From: Gammaproteobacteria bacterium
GTDB taxonomy: Bacteria > Pseudomonadota > Gammaproteobacteria > Steroidobacterales > Woeseiaceae
DNA: 64,000 nt
Reading direction: 5' to 3'
Assembly (NCBI GenBank): GCA_029862045.1
Contig: JAOTYE010000007.1
Location: 62,001 to 126,000 of the forward strand
Position 1 is the stretch's first letter; each line of letters starts with the position of its first letter. The position numbers were made by a program, and so were the translations under genes. Below, piece after piece: positions 1-9,050 of this stretch. The notes beneath the pieces are model-generated. The model was given only the letters and a program-made list of their open reading frames with translations, ran no database searches and was not told the origin of the DNA.

Positions 1-214
1 GGCCGAGCGTTTTCGCGCGCAGGCCGTTAATGAATTCCTGGTGTTCGGCATGTCGGCGACAGCGTCGTTGCTGGCTGGTACCGTAATGCACTATTTCGGC
101 TGGTATCGTTTGATGTGGATTCCCATTCCGGTCCTGCTGGTTGTGTGTGTCGCATTGATCGTGGTGCGAAAGGACGAACTCTTGCACCGCAGAAAAGTGC
201 CGGTGCCGGTTTAG
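1..214 (+). CDS. MFS transporter, C-terminal fragment (5' end outside window)
   Basis: The reading frame is open from base 2 and stops at 212-214, so only the last 70 residues are present. They read as two hydrophobic stretches joined by a short loop (MHYFGWYRLM) and a basic cytoplasmic tail (VRKDELLHRRK). The stretch before the first helix, NEFLVFGMSATASLLAG, is typical of helix 11 in major facilitator permeases, where a polar EF/DF pair opens the helix. The substrate cannot be read from the tail. The decarboxylase gene starts 24 bases later on the same strand, so co-transcription is possible. Family assignment rests on helix pattern and resemblance only. Confidence 0.6.
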   Translation, partial: AERFRAQAVNEFLVFGMSATASLLAGTVMHYFGWYRLMWIPIPVLLVVCVALIVVRKDELLHRRKVPVPV

Positions 215-237
215 TCGGCCGCACAAGACAATCGACA

Positions 238-1620
238 ATGAGTAGCGACGACAAGACAAGAGCCTTGCTCGAAGATGCGGCACGGCGCGGAATTGCATAC
301 CGTGAGACCTGCGTTAATCGTTCTGTGGCGCCATCAGCGGAAGCGATCGCGAATGTCCGCCGGTTCATCGAGCCGCTACCCGAAGACGGTAGCGACGCTG
401 CAGAGGTGCTCGCGATGCTTGACGAAATCGGTTCGCCGGCAAGCGTTACAATGGCGGGCCCGCGTTTTTTCGGCTTTGTGATCGGTGGCTCATTACCGGT
501 AACGGTTGCGACGAACTGGCTGTCAGCAGCATGGGACCAGAACGTGGTTATGCACGAGGTAACGCCGGCAACAGCGACTCTCGAGCAAGTAGCGCTCGGC
601 TGGCTGATCGAATTATTCGGTCTGCCGGCCCAGACCGGTGCCGGATTTGTCACGGGCGCAACCGTTGCCAATTTCACGGCGCTCGCCGCCGCCAGGCACC
701 GCGTATTTGCGGATGCCGGCTGGAATGTAGAGTCCGACGGACTCATCGGCGCACCACCTGTGACCTTGATCGTCAGTGACGAGGCACACCCGACTCTGTT
801 CAAGTCGCTCGGCATGCTCGGCCTGGGCCGCGACCGCGTCGTTCGTATAGCGACGGACGAGCAAGGACGCATGATTACAGCAGAGCTACCTGCCATTGAA
901 GGGCCTGCAATCGTCTGTACCCAGGCCGGCAACATCAATACGGGCGCCGTCGACCCAATCGGTGATATCTGCGACGCGGTTGCAAGCTCGGGTGCCTGGG
1001 TTCACGTCGATGGAGCGTTCGGCTTGTGGGCAGCCGTCTCAAAGAAACACCGCTCGCTAACTGACGGCATGCAGCACGCCGACTCTTGGGCAACTGACGC
1101 GCACAAATGGCTCAACGTGCCGTACGACAGCGGCGTTGCATTCGTGCGCAATGCCGCGGATCTTGCGTCGGCCATGGCAATTACAGCTGACTATTTGCTG
1201 ACCGAGACCGAGCATCGAAATCCATCCGATTACACACCGGAATTATCGCGAAGAGGTCGCGGCATCGATGTCTGGGCAGCGCTGCGCTCGCTCGGCAGGA
1301 ACGGCGTTGCGAGTCTCGTTGAAGGTTGCTGCCAGCATGCGCGACGATTTGCCGAGGGGTTTGTTGCCGCAGGCTTCGAGGTCTTCAACGAAGTGGTGCT
1401 GAATCAGGTGCTTGTTTCATTTGGTGACGATGCAACCACGCGCGCCGTGATCGAGGCGATTCAGCGCGATGGCACCTGTTGGTGCGGTGCCACGGTCTGG
1501 CAGGGCAAGACCGCGATGCGGATCAGTGTGAGCAGTTGGGCGACAACCGGGGAAGACGTAGAAAAAAGCCTCCGCGCAATGATTTCCATCGCGCGGAGGC
1601 TCGTTGGTTCTTCGGCTTAA
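238..1620 (+). CDS. PLP-dependent group II decarboxylase-like enzyme
   Basis: A 460-residue protein of the aromatic-amino-acid/glutamate decarboxylase fold. The cofactor signature is clear: HVDGAFG, whose Asp258 should contact the pyridine nitrogen, and TDAHKW, whose Lys290 should form the Schiff base. An SDEAHPT segment near residue 180 supplies the usual ring-stacking His. The family removes the carboxylate from amino acids, or in some members acts as an aldehyde synthase or sulfinate lyase; the substrate is not evident. The ATG at 238 is preferred over upstream in-frame starts because those run into the transporter gene; its Shine-Dalgarno is weak. The stop TAA at 1618-1620 overlaps the stop of the convergent outer-membrane gene. 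Confidence 0.85.
   Translation: MSSDDKTRALLEDAARRGIAYRETCVNRSVAPSAEAIANVRRFIEPLPEDGSDAAEVLAMLDEIGSPASVTMAGPRFFGFVIGGSLPVTVATNWLSAAWDQNVVMHEVTPATATLEQVALGWLIELFGLPAQTGAGFVTGATVANFTALAAARHRVFADAGWNVESDGLIGAPPVTLIVSDEAHPTLFKSLGMLGLGRDRVVRIATDEQGRMITAELPAIEGPAIVCTQAGNINTGAVDPIGDICDAVASSGAWVHVDGAFGLWAAVSKKHRSLTDGMQHADSWATDAHKWLNVPYDSGVAFVRNAADLASAMAITADYLLTETEHRNPSDYTPELSRRGRGIDVWAALRSLGRNGVASLVEGCCQHARRFAEGFVAAGFEVFNEVVLNQVLVSFGDDATTRAVIEAIQRDGTCWCGATVWQGKTAMRISVSSWATTGEDVEKSLRAMISIARRLVGSSA
1561..1600 (-). terminator. Rho-independent terminator of the outer-membrane gene, inside the decarboxylase CDS
   Basis: A perfect 10-bp inverted repeat (GCCTCCGCGC at 1568-1577, GCGCGGAGGC at 1591-1600, 13-nt loop) is followed, reading the minus strand, by six T (1567-1562). 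It starts 17 bases past the stop of the minus-strand outer-membrane gene and lies wholly within the last 20 codons of the convergent decarboxylase gene. Confidence 0.8.
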
Positions 1621-2285
1621 AAGTTGTAAACGAAACTCAGCGATACGACCGGATAGGCCTTGAAGCTGCTCAAGTCATCTTCGAGTTCCAGCGCCTCGGC
1701 ATCCAATGCCGCCCTGAGGGCCGGATCGTCCCCCGCTGTGCCCGATGCGTCGAGAGTGACCACCGGATCACCCTGCAACAACACGCCGACATCGAAGTTC
1801 AGTCCGGCTTTACCGAACAACTCGAAGTCGAAGCCAAGACCGACATACGGCGCTGTGTCGTCAAACGACGTTGTGCCCGACAAAACGCCGACTTGGGCTT
1901 GAGTCCAGTCCGTGGGATCGCTGCCGAAATTGTAGTCGCCTGTTTCCGCACCGACCAGGTTGATCTGATTACTATTCGCGAACGCACCGATCGTGATGCG
2001 AAACGGACTCAGCGGGAAATGAAAGTTCGCGGTCAGATAGTAGGTCTCGAGATCGACGTCACCGTCATAACGGATGCCCGCCTCGCGGCCGTCATAATTT
2101 AGGTCGTACGCATTGGCACCCAGGCGCAGATCCATATACGGCAGCCCGGACCAGCGGCCCTCGAGGCCCAGTCCCAATGTGCCAGCCTTGATGCCGATGC
2201 CCAATTCGCTGTCATCGGCGTTCGCGACGCCGCTGGAAAGGAATGCCAGCAGCAACACGCCAGCCATGCTCTTGAAAATCTTCAT
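1617..2285 (-). CDS. Outer-membrane beta-barrel protein
   Basis: 222 residues with a clear signal peptide (MKIFKSMAGVLLLAFLSSGVANA, cleavage about residue 23). The mature part alternates aromatic and small residues in short strands (for example YYLTANFHFPL and GLGFDFELFG) and ends in SFVYNF, the C-terminal Phe that the Bam machinery recognises. This pattern indicates a small barrel of 8-10 strands, as in OmpA/OmpW-like proteins. No binding function can be assigned. It is transcribed away from alkB on the same strand with a 188-base gap. A hairpin in its 5' leader pairs with the ribosome-binding region, and a strong terminator lies just beyond its stop. Confidence 0.8.
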   Translation of the reverse strand: MKIFKSMAGVLLLAFLSSGVANADDSELGIGIKAGTLGLGLEGRWSGLPYMDLRLGANAYDLNYDGREAGIRYDGDVDLETYYLTANFHFPLSPFRITIGAFANSNQINLVGAETGDYNFGSDPTDWTQAQVGVLSGTTSFDDTAPYVGLGFDFELFGKAGLNFDVGVLLQGDPVVTLDASGTAGDDPALRAALDAEALELEDDLSSFKAYPVVSLSFVYNF

Positions 2286-2289
2286 ATTT

Positions 2290-2336
2290 CACCCGTTTGC
2301 CCGAACGAATAGCTTCCTGTGCAGCGTAAACGGGTG
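2290..2336 (-). promoter_or_regulatory. 5'-leader hairpin that can pair with the Shine-Dalgarno of the outer-membrane gene
   Basis: CACCCGTTT (2290-2298) and AAACGGGTG (2328-2336) are perfectly complementary over 9 bp. On the minus-strand transcript the promoter-distal arm carries GGGTG, the only plausible ribosome-binding segment, four bases before the ATG at 2285. Folding would hide it. Whether it is a real control element is inference. Confidence 0.45.
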
Positions 2337-2473
2337 TCACAATCGGTTCTGTGCGGCAGATCACACGATCGGGACATTGCTTGAGAGCTGCCTGGAGTCG
2401 TATATGTCGAATTTCGACCAATTGCGGTAGGGGTTCTTCGAAGTCGAGTAGGACGTACTGGAATCGTTGCGAG

Positions 2474-3676
2474 CTAGCTCAAGGTCGGTTCCAACATTTT
2501 GTCCCGCCCGTGCTTGAGGAAGATCGCAGAGCGGGCATCGGGATCGATGTTGACCTTGTCCAGATCGCCCCGCACGTCCGGCAGGGCAAGTAAACGTCTG
2601 TCCATGACACGGAACCACAAGTCTGGCACGTAAGCCAGCAGGTAGGCGCCAAAGTAGCCGTTGGGCAATCTCGGGACGCCGTCAAAATTTCGCAGCGCCT
2701 GATAGCGCCGCAACGGATTCGTGTGATGATCCGAATGCCGCTCGAGGTGAAACAGGACAAGATTGCTGAAAACATGATTGCTGTTCCACGAGTGGTGCGG
2801 CTCGCAACGCTCGTATTTGCCGCTCTCGTCTTTGTGCCGCAGCAAGCCATAGTGCTCTATGTAATTGGCGCTGGTTAATTGCCAGTACGCGACGACGTTG
2901 TGCACGAGAAGGAACGGCAGCATGATCCATCCCAATAGCGAGATCAGGCCGATGCTCAGCAATGCCGTCAGGAGATACGACTGTAATATCTGGTTGTTCG
3001 GGTTCCAGACTGGCTTGCCGCGACGTTGCAGCCGGTCTTTCTCGATTGCCCAGGCCTCAAAAAACGCACCCGGAATTTCGCGCAACGCGAATTTGTAGAT
3101 GCTTTCCCCCATTCTGGCGCTGGCCGGGTCGCCGGGCGTCGCAACATTGCGGTGGTGACCAAGGTTGTGGTCGATCGTGAAGTGCCCGTAGGCGGGCAGC
3201 GCCAGCACGACTTTTGCCAACAACTTCTCGATTCTCGAGTTCTTATGGCCCAGCTCATGTCCCGTATTGATTGCGAGTCCCGCAACCATGCCGGCAACGA
3301 CCGCGAGCGCGAAAATTCCCCCGAAGCTGAGGTCCTGCGTCACGGCGTACCAGGCGGTGCCAATCAGGGTGACGAAATGCAACGGCACGATCGCATACGT
3401 TAGCCACCGATAGTAGTGATCCTGACTGAGTTGCATGACAACTTCTTCAGGCGGGTTGCTGAGGTCCTCGCCGACTACCCAGTCGATGATCGGGCCCAAC
3501 CCGTAATTGAGCGCGAGTGGCAGCAACAGCCAGAGCTCGTTGCCGGTGTTCCAGTGCAGCCAAATGCCGAGAAAGGGCTGCAGTGGATAGAGTACTGACA
3601 TCAGCCAGAGCCAACGCTTGCGGTCGACATAGATTATCGCCTCGCCACTTGGCAGCGTCGCGGTATAGCCCTTCAT
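2474..3676 (-). CDS. alkB: Alkane 1-monooxygenase (AlkB-type membrane hydroxylase)
   Basis: 400 residues, the usual length for AlkB. It carries the histidine boxes of the integral-membrane di-iron family: HELGHK (first His about residue 140), HNLGHH about 30 residues later, and ERHSDHH near residue 315, plus the AlkB signature NYIEHYGL. The LERHSDHHTNPLRRYQALR segment separates AlkB from fatty-acid desaturases and xylene monooxygenases. It has about six hydrophobic segments. The enzyme hydroxylates the terminal carbon of alkanes using O2 and electrons normally passed by rubredoxin, which is not encoded nearby; a membrane-anchored cytochrome c is divergent instead. Chain-length range cannot be judged from the sequence. 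Confidence 0.9.
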   Translation of the reverse strand: MKGYTATLPSGEAIIYVDRKRWLWLMSVLYPLQPFLGIWLHWNTGNELWLLLPLALNYGLGPIIDWVVGEDLSNPPEEVVMQLSQDHYYRWLTYAIVPLHFVTLIGTAWYAVTQDLSFGGIFALAVVAGMVAGLAINTGHELGHKNSRIEKLLAKVVLALPAYGHFTIDHNLGHHRNVATPGDPASARMGESIYKFALREIPGAFFEAWAIEKDRLQRRGKPVWNPNNQILQSYLLTALLSIGLISLLGWIMLPFLLVHNVVAYWQLTSANYIEHYGLLRHKDESGKYERCEPHHSWNSNHVFSNLVLFHLERHSDHHTNPLRRYQALRNFDGVPRLPNGYFGAYLLAYVPDLWFRVMDRRLLALPDVRGDLDKVNIDPDARSAIFLKHGRDKMLEPTLS

Positions 3677-3830
3677 CTCGTTATCTCAGTTTAACAAGTT
3701 ACAAACGACTCTATTATCACTCTTTACAGGCCAAGGCTCCACGGGCTGTCGGAATGCTATACAACAAATTGCCGCGTTTTTTGCTAAAAATGGTGTAACG
3801 GCCCGACAGAAGGCACGACGAGAGGACCAG

Positions 3831-4328
3831 ATGAGGCACGGCAAGACCGTTCGGTTGATGATAGCCATGAGCTTGATCGCCGCATGTGGCGGTGAGGAGG
3901 CGACGGGTTTTACGCCGCGGCAAACCGTTTTGACGGCGGAGACGCTGGGTGATCAGACGGTGGCGGAGGCAAGCCAATACCTCTCCAATACCCGCTATGC
4001 CGATACTAATCGCAGCAACGGTGCGACCCAGGCGCAGATTTGCCGCGCCTGCCATAGCCTCGAGAATGGGGGCCCAAACATGATTGGTCCCAATCTGTTC
4101 GGTATGTTCGGCAGGCCGGCGGGGCAGAGTGCCGGCTTTGGGTATTCCGAGGTTCTCGCCGGGGCCGGGTTTATCTGGACACCACGCGCACTGGACGCGT
4201 GGCTTGCCCAGCCCGCGAGGTTTCTGCCGGGCAACCGCATGACATTCCCGGGTGTGATGAGCGAGACTGATCGTAATGATCTGATCGCGTATCTGCTCGA
4301 GGTCACCGACGCTGGCCCGGGTGGATAA
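3831..4328 (+). CDS. Lipoprotein c-type cytochrome
   Basis: 165 residues. The N-terminus is a lipoprotein signal ending in the lipobox IAAC (Cys about residue 19), so the protein should be anchored to a membrane facing the periplasm. One heme-attachment motif, CRACH, follows near residue 67, and a methionine in NRMTFPG further on fits the sixth heme ligand of class I cytochromes c. The fold and the C-terminal DLIAYLLEV helix match the small soluble cytochrome c family. GAGAGG upstream of the ATG is a good ribosome-binding site. It is divergent from alkB across 154 bases and is followed after 15 bases by a membrane-protein gene. Its redox partner is unknown. Confidence 0.85.
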   Translation: MRHGKTVRLMIAMSLIAACGGEEATGFTPRQTVLTAETLGDQTVAEASQYLSNTRYADTNRSNGATQAQICRACHSLENGGPNMIGPNLFGMFGRPAGQSAGFGYSEVLAGAGFIWTPRALDAWLAQPARFLPGNRMTFPGVMSETDRNDLIAYLLEVTDAGPGG

Positions 4329-4343
4329 AGGAGTTTGGAAGCA

Positions 4344-4805
4344 ATGGAATTGAGCGAGGCGGTAATCGACCAGAGAGCGGTGTGTGAGCGGCGTGGTTTT
4401 TCGTGGCGGACCGTCTATTATGGATTCATGCGTTCGCGACGGCACAATCTGCGCCGTGAAGAGGATGCTGAGGTGCTGTTCCTCGATTGGCACCACCCCT
4501 GGCTGTTCTTTCTCGCCGTGGGCACGATGATCTTGAGTTGCCTCGATGCTTTCATGACCCTGCAGTTGCTGGAGCGCGGCATGGTTGAGGCCAATCCGGT
4601 GATGGCAGCGATTCTGGGTCAGAGTACGACGGCTTTTGCGGTCAGCAAGATGACCATGACCGGGACCGGCATACTCGTCCTCGTGTTTCTGGCCAAGGCG
4701 CGTTTCATGAACCGAATACGAATCGGATTGTTCCTGACGATTTTCTTCAGTATTTACTCCTGCCTCGTCTGCTACGAATTTGTGCACCTAATCAAGGATA
4801 TGTGA
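4344..4805 (+). CDS. Small integral membrane protein, DUF5658-like
   Basis: 153 residues with a polar N-terminal 50 residues and three hydrophobic segments. The loop after the first helix reads LSCLDAFMTLQLLERGMVEANPVMA, the pattern of the DUF5658 family (a D-A-x-x-T helix then E-x-N-P). No function is known for this family. The ATG at 4344 is chosen because AAGGAG sits ten bases upstream; an in-frame TTG at 4335 lies too close to that site. It follows the cytochrome gene by 15 bases and is probably co-transcribed with it. Confidence 0.65.
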   Translation: MELSEAVIDQRAVCERRGFSWRTVYYGFMRSRRHNLRREEDAEVLFLDWHHPWLFFLAVGTMILSCLDAFMTLQLLERGMVEANPVMAAILGQSTTAFAVSKMTMTGTGILVLVFLAKARFMNRIRIGLFLTIFFSIYSCLVCYEFVHLIKDM

Positions 4806-4816
4806 ACGCAATTCCG

Positions 4817-4845
4817 TTCCCAATATCAGTGGCTTGGGCTAAACT
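4817..4845 (+). promoter_or_regulatory. Candidate sigma-70 promoter of sucAB-lpdA
   Basis: TTCCCA (4817-4822), a 17-base spacer and TAAACT (4840-4845) give 4/6 matches to each consensus box. It lies about 75 bases before the sucA start. A CTAGCG/CGCTAG inverted repeat follows at 4844-4864 and could be part of the leader or a weak terminator of the upstream gene. Confidence 0.4.
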
Positions 4846-4918
4846 AGCGCCCCTTTTTCGCTAGCCCGACGGACGCATGCATGCCGGGGCCCCGGTGCCC
4901 CGAAAATCTCGCTACCTC

Positions 4919-7801
4919 ATGAGTGATTCCCTCAAGGAACAGTACGCCTCGACGCCGCTTTTCGGCAGCAATGCCACTGCGATTGAAGCCCTGTACGAGA
5001 AATACCTGCAAGATCCCGGGTCCGTGCCCGCCGCATGGCGTGATTATTTCGACACGCTCGATGCGCCCGACACCGAAGTCGCGCACTCAGCGATACGCGA
5101 GGACCTGCTAAAGGGTGCGCGCGATAGCGGCCGCCGAAAAGCACGCGGCCGCGCACCGGGCTCGCGCGCCGTCGTCACATCGGGAGAAAAACAGGCGGCT
5201 GTGTCACGCTTGATTCAGGTCTACAGCCTGCGCGGGCACCAGATCGCCAACATCGATCCTCTGGGTCTGATGGCAAGGCCTGTTCCCGGCGTCCTGAAGC
5301 TCGACTACCTGGGGCTGACCGAGGCCGATATGGATAGCGAGTTCTTCACCGGTGGCCTTGCGGGTATGGGCGACCAGCGCATGAAACTGCGCGACATTCT
5401 CGCGCTGCTGAAGTCGATCTATTGCGGCGAGGTTGGCGCTGAGTTCGCGCACATTTCGCGCGCTCGTGAGCGCCTTTGGTTGCGCAAGCGATTTGAACAG
5501 GGCGCGACGTCCGAAACACTTGCCACTGCAGAGCGACTCTGGATTCTCGAGCAACTGACGAGCGCCGAGGGTATTGAGCGCTATCTGCATACGCGCTATG
5601 TCGGCCAGAAGCGATTTTCTCTCGAGGGCGGCGAGAGTCTGATCCCGATGCTTGATGACCTGATTCAGCAGGGCGGCACCTCCGGTATTCGCGAAATAGT
5701 CATCGGCATGGCACACCGGGGCCGTATCAATGTACTCGTTAATGTCCTGGGCAAGTCGCCGGAGGAACTGTTCGAAGAATTTGAAGGCAACTACGACCTG
5801 GACGAACTCAAAGGCTCTGGTGACGTTAAATACCACAAGGGATTCTCAGCCGACATGAAGACGCCGGGCGGCAACGTGCACATCGCGTTGGCGTTCAATC
5901 CGTCGCACCTGGAAATCGTGAATCCGGTTGTTGAAGGATCGGTTCGAGCTCGCCAGCAACGCCGTGGCGACAAAGAGCGGCAAGAGGTCCTGCCCGTGCT
6001 CATACACGGGGATGCTGCGTTTTCGGGACAGGGTGTCGTCACCGAGACTTTTCAGATGTCGCAGACCAACGGTTTCCGGACGGGCGGCACGGTACACATC
6101 GTCATCAACAATCAGATTGGTTTTACGACAAGCAGGCCGTCGGACGCACGTTCGACGGACTACTGCAGTGACGTCGCGAAGATGATCGAGGCGCCGATCT
6201 TCCACGTCAATGGTGATGAACCCGAAGCAGCCCTGTTTGTGACGCGTCTGGCGCTCAAATACCGTCAAAAATTCAAGAAAGACGTCGTCATCGATCTTGT
6301 GTGTTATCGCCGTCATGGGCACAACGAAGCGGACGAGCCCGCCGCAACGCAACCGGTCATGTACGGAAAGATCCGCGCTCAGGACACTACGCGTAAGTTG
6401 TACGCGGACAGGCTAGTCGAAAAACAGATCATCACTGATTCCGGTGTTGAGAAGCTGCAAGACGAGTATCGGGATCGCCTTGACCGCGGCGAACCTGTTC
6501 CTCAGTCGTCACTCGGCATGATTGGCGACGAATTCACGGTTGACTGGAGCCCATTCGCCAAAGCGAACTGGGATGACGCTGTCGACACGACGATCAGCCC
6601 GGCAACCACAGCCGATTTGAGTGACGCGATAACCACGGTGCCGCCCGACATGAAACTCCACGGGCGAGTGCAACGCATAATCGATGAGCGCAAGCGTATG
6701 GCGGCTGGCGACATCGACATGGATTGGGGCTTTGCCGAAACGATGGCATATGCATCGTTGATCCGGGACGGTTTCGATTGCCGGCTCGTTGGTCAGGACA
6801 GTGGGCGAGGGACGTTTTTTCACCGTCACGCCGTGTTGCATAACCAGGTCAACAATCGCGAATACACGCCGCTCAGACACCTGGTCGAGCGCGCCGATGC
6901 GTTTCGCGTCATCGATTCATTGCTTTCTGAGGAAGCGGTGCTCGGTTTCGAATACGGTTATGCGACGACGGAACCGAATACGCTCGTGATTTGGGAAGGG
7001 CAGTTTGGCGACTTCGTCAATGGCGCGCAGGTCGTTATCGATCAGTTCATTAGCTCGGGCGATGCCAAGTGGGGACGCCTGTGTGGTATCACGCTGCTAT
7101 TGCCCCATGGATACGAGGGCCAGGGCCCCGAACACTCATCAGCGCGACTTGAGCGTTTCCTGCAACTCTGTGCTGAGCATAATCTGCAGGTTTGCGTGCC
7201 ATCGACGCCGGCACAGATGTTCCACATGCTGCGGCGGCAAATGGTGCGTCCGTACCGCGCGCCGCTCATTGTCATGACGCCGAAAAGCCTGCTGCGGCAC
7301 AAAATGGCCGTGTCGCCGTTGACCGCGCTTTCTGCCGGTGAATTCGAACTGATCATTCCCGAGGTTGAGAACATTGCAGCCAAGAACGCGCGGCGCGTCG
7401 TTTTCTGCAGCGGCAAGGTCTATTACGATCTGCTCGAAGCCCGGCAGGTCCAAGGTATTGACGATATCGCGCTCATCCGGATCGAGCAGCTGTATCCGTT
7501 CCCGATTCCTGGCTACGCCGGTCTTCTCAAACAATACGCGCACGTCGAGGACATTGTCTGGTGTCAGGAAGAACCGCAGAATCAGGGTGCCTGGTATCAG
7601 ATTCGACATAGGCTGCAAGAACCGCTGCAGGACCATCAGCAGCTTTACTATGCTGGCCGTCCGGGTGCGGCCGCCCCGGCATCAGGTGTTTTCAAGATCC
7701 ACCTACAGCAGCAACAGGCATTGGTCGAAGCTGCACTCGACATTGAGAAAAAAGCCAGCAAGTCGGCGAAGCCCAGAAAAACAAAACGGAAGTCCAAATG
7801 A
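4919..7801 (+). CDS. sucA: 2-Oxoglutarate dehydrogenase E1 component
   Basis: 960 residues, close to the usual 930-950. The thiamine-dependent E1 subunit decarboxylates 2-oxoglutarate and transfers the succinyl group to the lipoyl arm of E2. Visible family features: the N-terminal E2-binding stretch [28 protein letters not shown] near residue 262, [10 protein letters not shown] near residue 362, [17 protein letters not shown], and the C-terminal [19 protein letters not shown]. The start at 4919 (MSDSLKEQY) matches where homologues begin; an in-frame ATG 42 bases earlier is less likely. It overlaps sucB by four bases (ATGA), indicating translational coupling in a sucA-sucB-lpdA operon. The sdh and sucCD genes are not in the window. 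Confidence 0.97.
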   Translation: MSDSLKEQYASTPLFGSNATAIEALYEKYLQDPGSVPAAWRDYFDTLDAPDTEVAHSAIREDLLKGARDSGRRKARGRAPGSRAVVTSGEKQAAVSRLIQVYSLRGHQIANIDPLGLMARPVPGVLKLDYLGLTEADMDSEFFTGGLAGMGDQRMKLRDILALLKSIYCGEVGAEFAHISRARERLWLRKRFEQGATSETLATAERLWILEQLTSAEGIERYLHTRYVGQKRFSLEGGESLIPMLDDLIQQGGTSGIREIVIGMAHRGRINVLVNVLGKSPEELFEEFEGNYDLDELKGSGDVKYHKGFSADMKTPGGNVHIALAFNPSHLEIVNPVVEGSVRARQQRRGDKERQEVLPVLIHGDAAFSGQGVVTETFQMSQTNGFRTGGTVHIVINNQIGFTTSRPSDARSTDYCSDVAKMIEAPIFHVNGDEPEAALFVTRLALKYRQKFKKDVVIDLVCYRRHGHNEADEPAATQPVMYGKIRAQDTTRKLYADRLVEKQIITDSGVEKLQDEYRDRLDRGEPVPQSSLGMIGDEFTVDWSPFAKANWDDAVDTTISPATTADLSDAITTVPPDMKLHGRVQRIIDERKRMAAGDIDMDWGFAETMAYASLIRDGFDCRLVGQDSGRGTFFHRHAVLHNQVNNREYTPLRHLVERADAFRVIDSLLSEEAVLGFEYGYATTEPNTLVIWEGQFGDFVNGAQVVIDQFISSGDAKWGRLCGITLLLPHGYEGQGPEHSSARLERFLQLCAEHNLQVCVPSTPAQMFHMLRRQMVRPYRAPLIVMTPKSLLRHKMAVSPLTALSAGEFELIIPEVENIAAKNARRVVFCSGKVYYDLLEARQVQGIDDIALIRIEQLYPFPIPGYAGLLKQYAHVEDIVWCQEEPQNQGAWYQIRHRLQEPLQDHQQLYYAGRPGAAAPASGVFKIHLQQQQALVEAALDIEKKASKSAKPRKTKRKSK

Positions 7802-9018
7802 GTATTGAGATCAAAGTGCCACCCTTGCCCGAGTCGGTTAGCGATGCGACGTTGGTCGCCTGGCACAAGAATGTCGGCGATTCGGTAGCGCGGGACGAAA
7901 ACCTCGTGGATCTCGAGACCGACAAAGTCGTGCTGGAAGTTCCCGCACCCTCGGCAGGCGTGCTTCAGGAGATCAAGGTAAACGATGGAGCGACCGTAAC
8001 GGCCGGCGACGTTCTGGCAGTTCTCGAGGAAGGAACTGCGTCGGTAGCGGAAAACAAAACACCTGTCGCGAAGAAAACGGTGGAGGCCGCACAGCCGCAG
8101 GCAAAGGACGAGAGCAAACCGATCAAGACCAGCCCGGCAGTTCGGCGCTTACTCGACGAGCACGATCTCGAAGAAACGACGGTGATCGGGACCGGCAAGG
8201 ATGGCCGTATCACGAAAGCCGATGTTCTTGCGTTTCTCAAGTCGGACGAGAGCAGTAATGTTACGCCCGGTGATCCGGCGCCCGCAGTGGTCGACGAAGG
8301 AGAGACAGTCGGTCTGGAACGCACCGAGCAGCGCGTACCAATGACGCGCTTGCGCGCGCGTATCGCCGAGCGTCTCATCGAGGCCCAGCAGTCGGCAGCA
8401 ATGTTGACGACATTCAATGAAGTCGACCTGACGAAAGTCATGTCGCTGCGCAGCCGTTACCGCGATTCGTTCGAAAAAGAACACGGTGTTCGGCTTGGCT
8501 TCATGTCGTTTTTTGCGAAGGCTGCCGTGGAAGCGTTGCAGAGGTTTCCGGTGGTTAACGCCTCGATAGAAGGAACCGATGTCATCTACCACAACTATTA
8601 CGACATCGGCATCGCGGTGTCGACGGAGCGCGGTCTCATGGTGCCGGTGATTCGTGATGTGGATCAGATGAGCTTTGCCGAATTCGAGCGGGAACTTGGT
8701 GAGATCGCAAAGAAAGCGCAGGCCGGAACGATCGGTATGGAAGAGTTGACCGGTGGCACGTTCACGATTACGAACGGTGGAATATTCGGTTCGATGATGT
8801 CAACGCCAATCCTGAATCAGCCGCAAAGCGCGATACTGGGCATGCACACTATTCAAAAACGGCCGATGGTCGTGGACGATGAGATCGTCGTGCGCCCAAT
8901 GATGTACCTCGCATTGACTTACGATCACCGCATTATCGATGGCAAGGATTCCGTGCAGTTTCTCGTTGCAATAAAGGAATTGCTCGAAGATCCCGGTCGC
9001 CTGTTACTTCAGGTCTAG
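7798..9018 (+). CDS. sucB: Dihydrolipoyllysine-residue succinyltransferase (E2 of 2-oxoglutarate dehydrogenase)
   Basis: 406 residues, normal for SucB. Domains in order: one lipoyl domain (residues 1-80, ETDKVVLEV with the lipoylated Lys), a charged linker, a peripheral subunit-binding domain (about 105-140, [13 protein letters not shown]), and the catalytic acyltransferase core ending in [11 protein letters not shown], whose His and Asp are the active-site pair. It forms the core of the 2-oxoglutarate dehydrogenase complex and passes succinyl to CoA. It overlaps the end of sucA by four bases; lpdA follows after 32 bases. Confidence 0.97.
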   Translation: MSIEIKVPPLPESVSDATLVAWHKNVGDSVARDENLVDLETDKVVLEVPAPSAGVLQEIKVNDGATVTAGDVLAVLEEGTASVAENKTPVAKKTVEAAQPQAKDESKPIKTSPAVRRLLDEHDLEETTVIGTGKDGRITKADVLAFLKSDESSNVTPGDPAPAVVDEGETVGLERTEQRVPMTRLRARIAERLIEAQQSAAMLTTFNEVDLTKVMSLRSRYRDSFEKEHGVRLGFMSFFAKAAVEALQRFPVVNASIEGTDVIYHNYYDIGIAVSTERGLMVPVIRDVDQMSFAEFERELGEIAKKAQAGTIGMEELTGGTFTITNGGIFGSMMSTPILNQPQSAILGMHTIQKRPMVVDDEIVVRPMMYLALTYDHRIIDGKDSVQFLVAIKELLEDPGRLLLQV

Positions 9019-9050
9019 AACACACGCATCGCACAACGGACAAGCAAGAT

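Noticed and set aside
27-938. Minus-strand protein opposite the decarboxylase gene
   Set aside because: It is a long antisense frame of the type common in GC-rich DNA, with Ser/Pro/Ala-rich sequence and no signal or domain.
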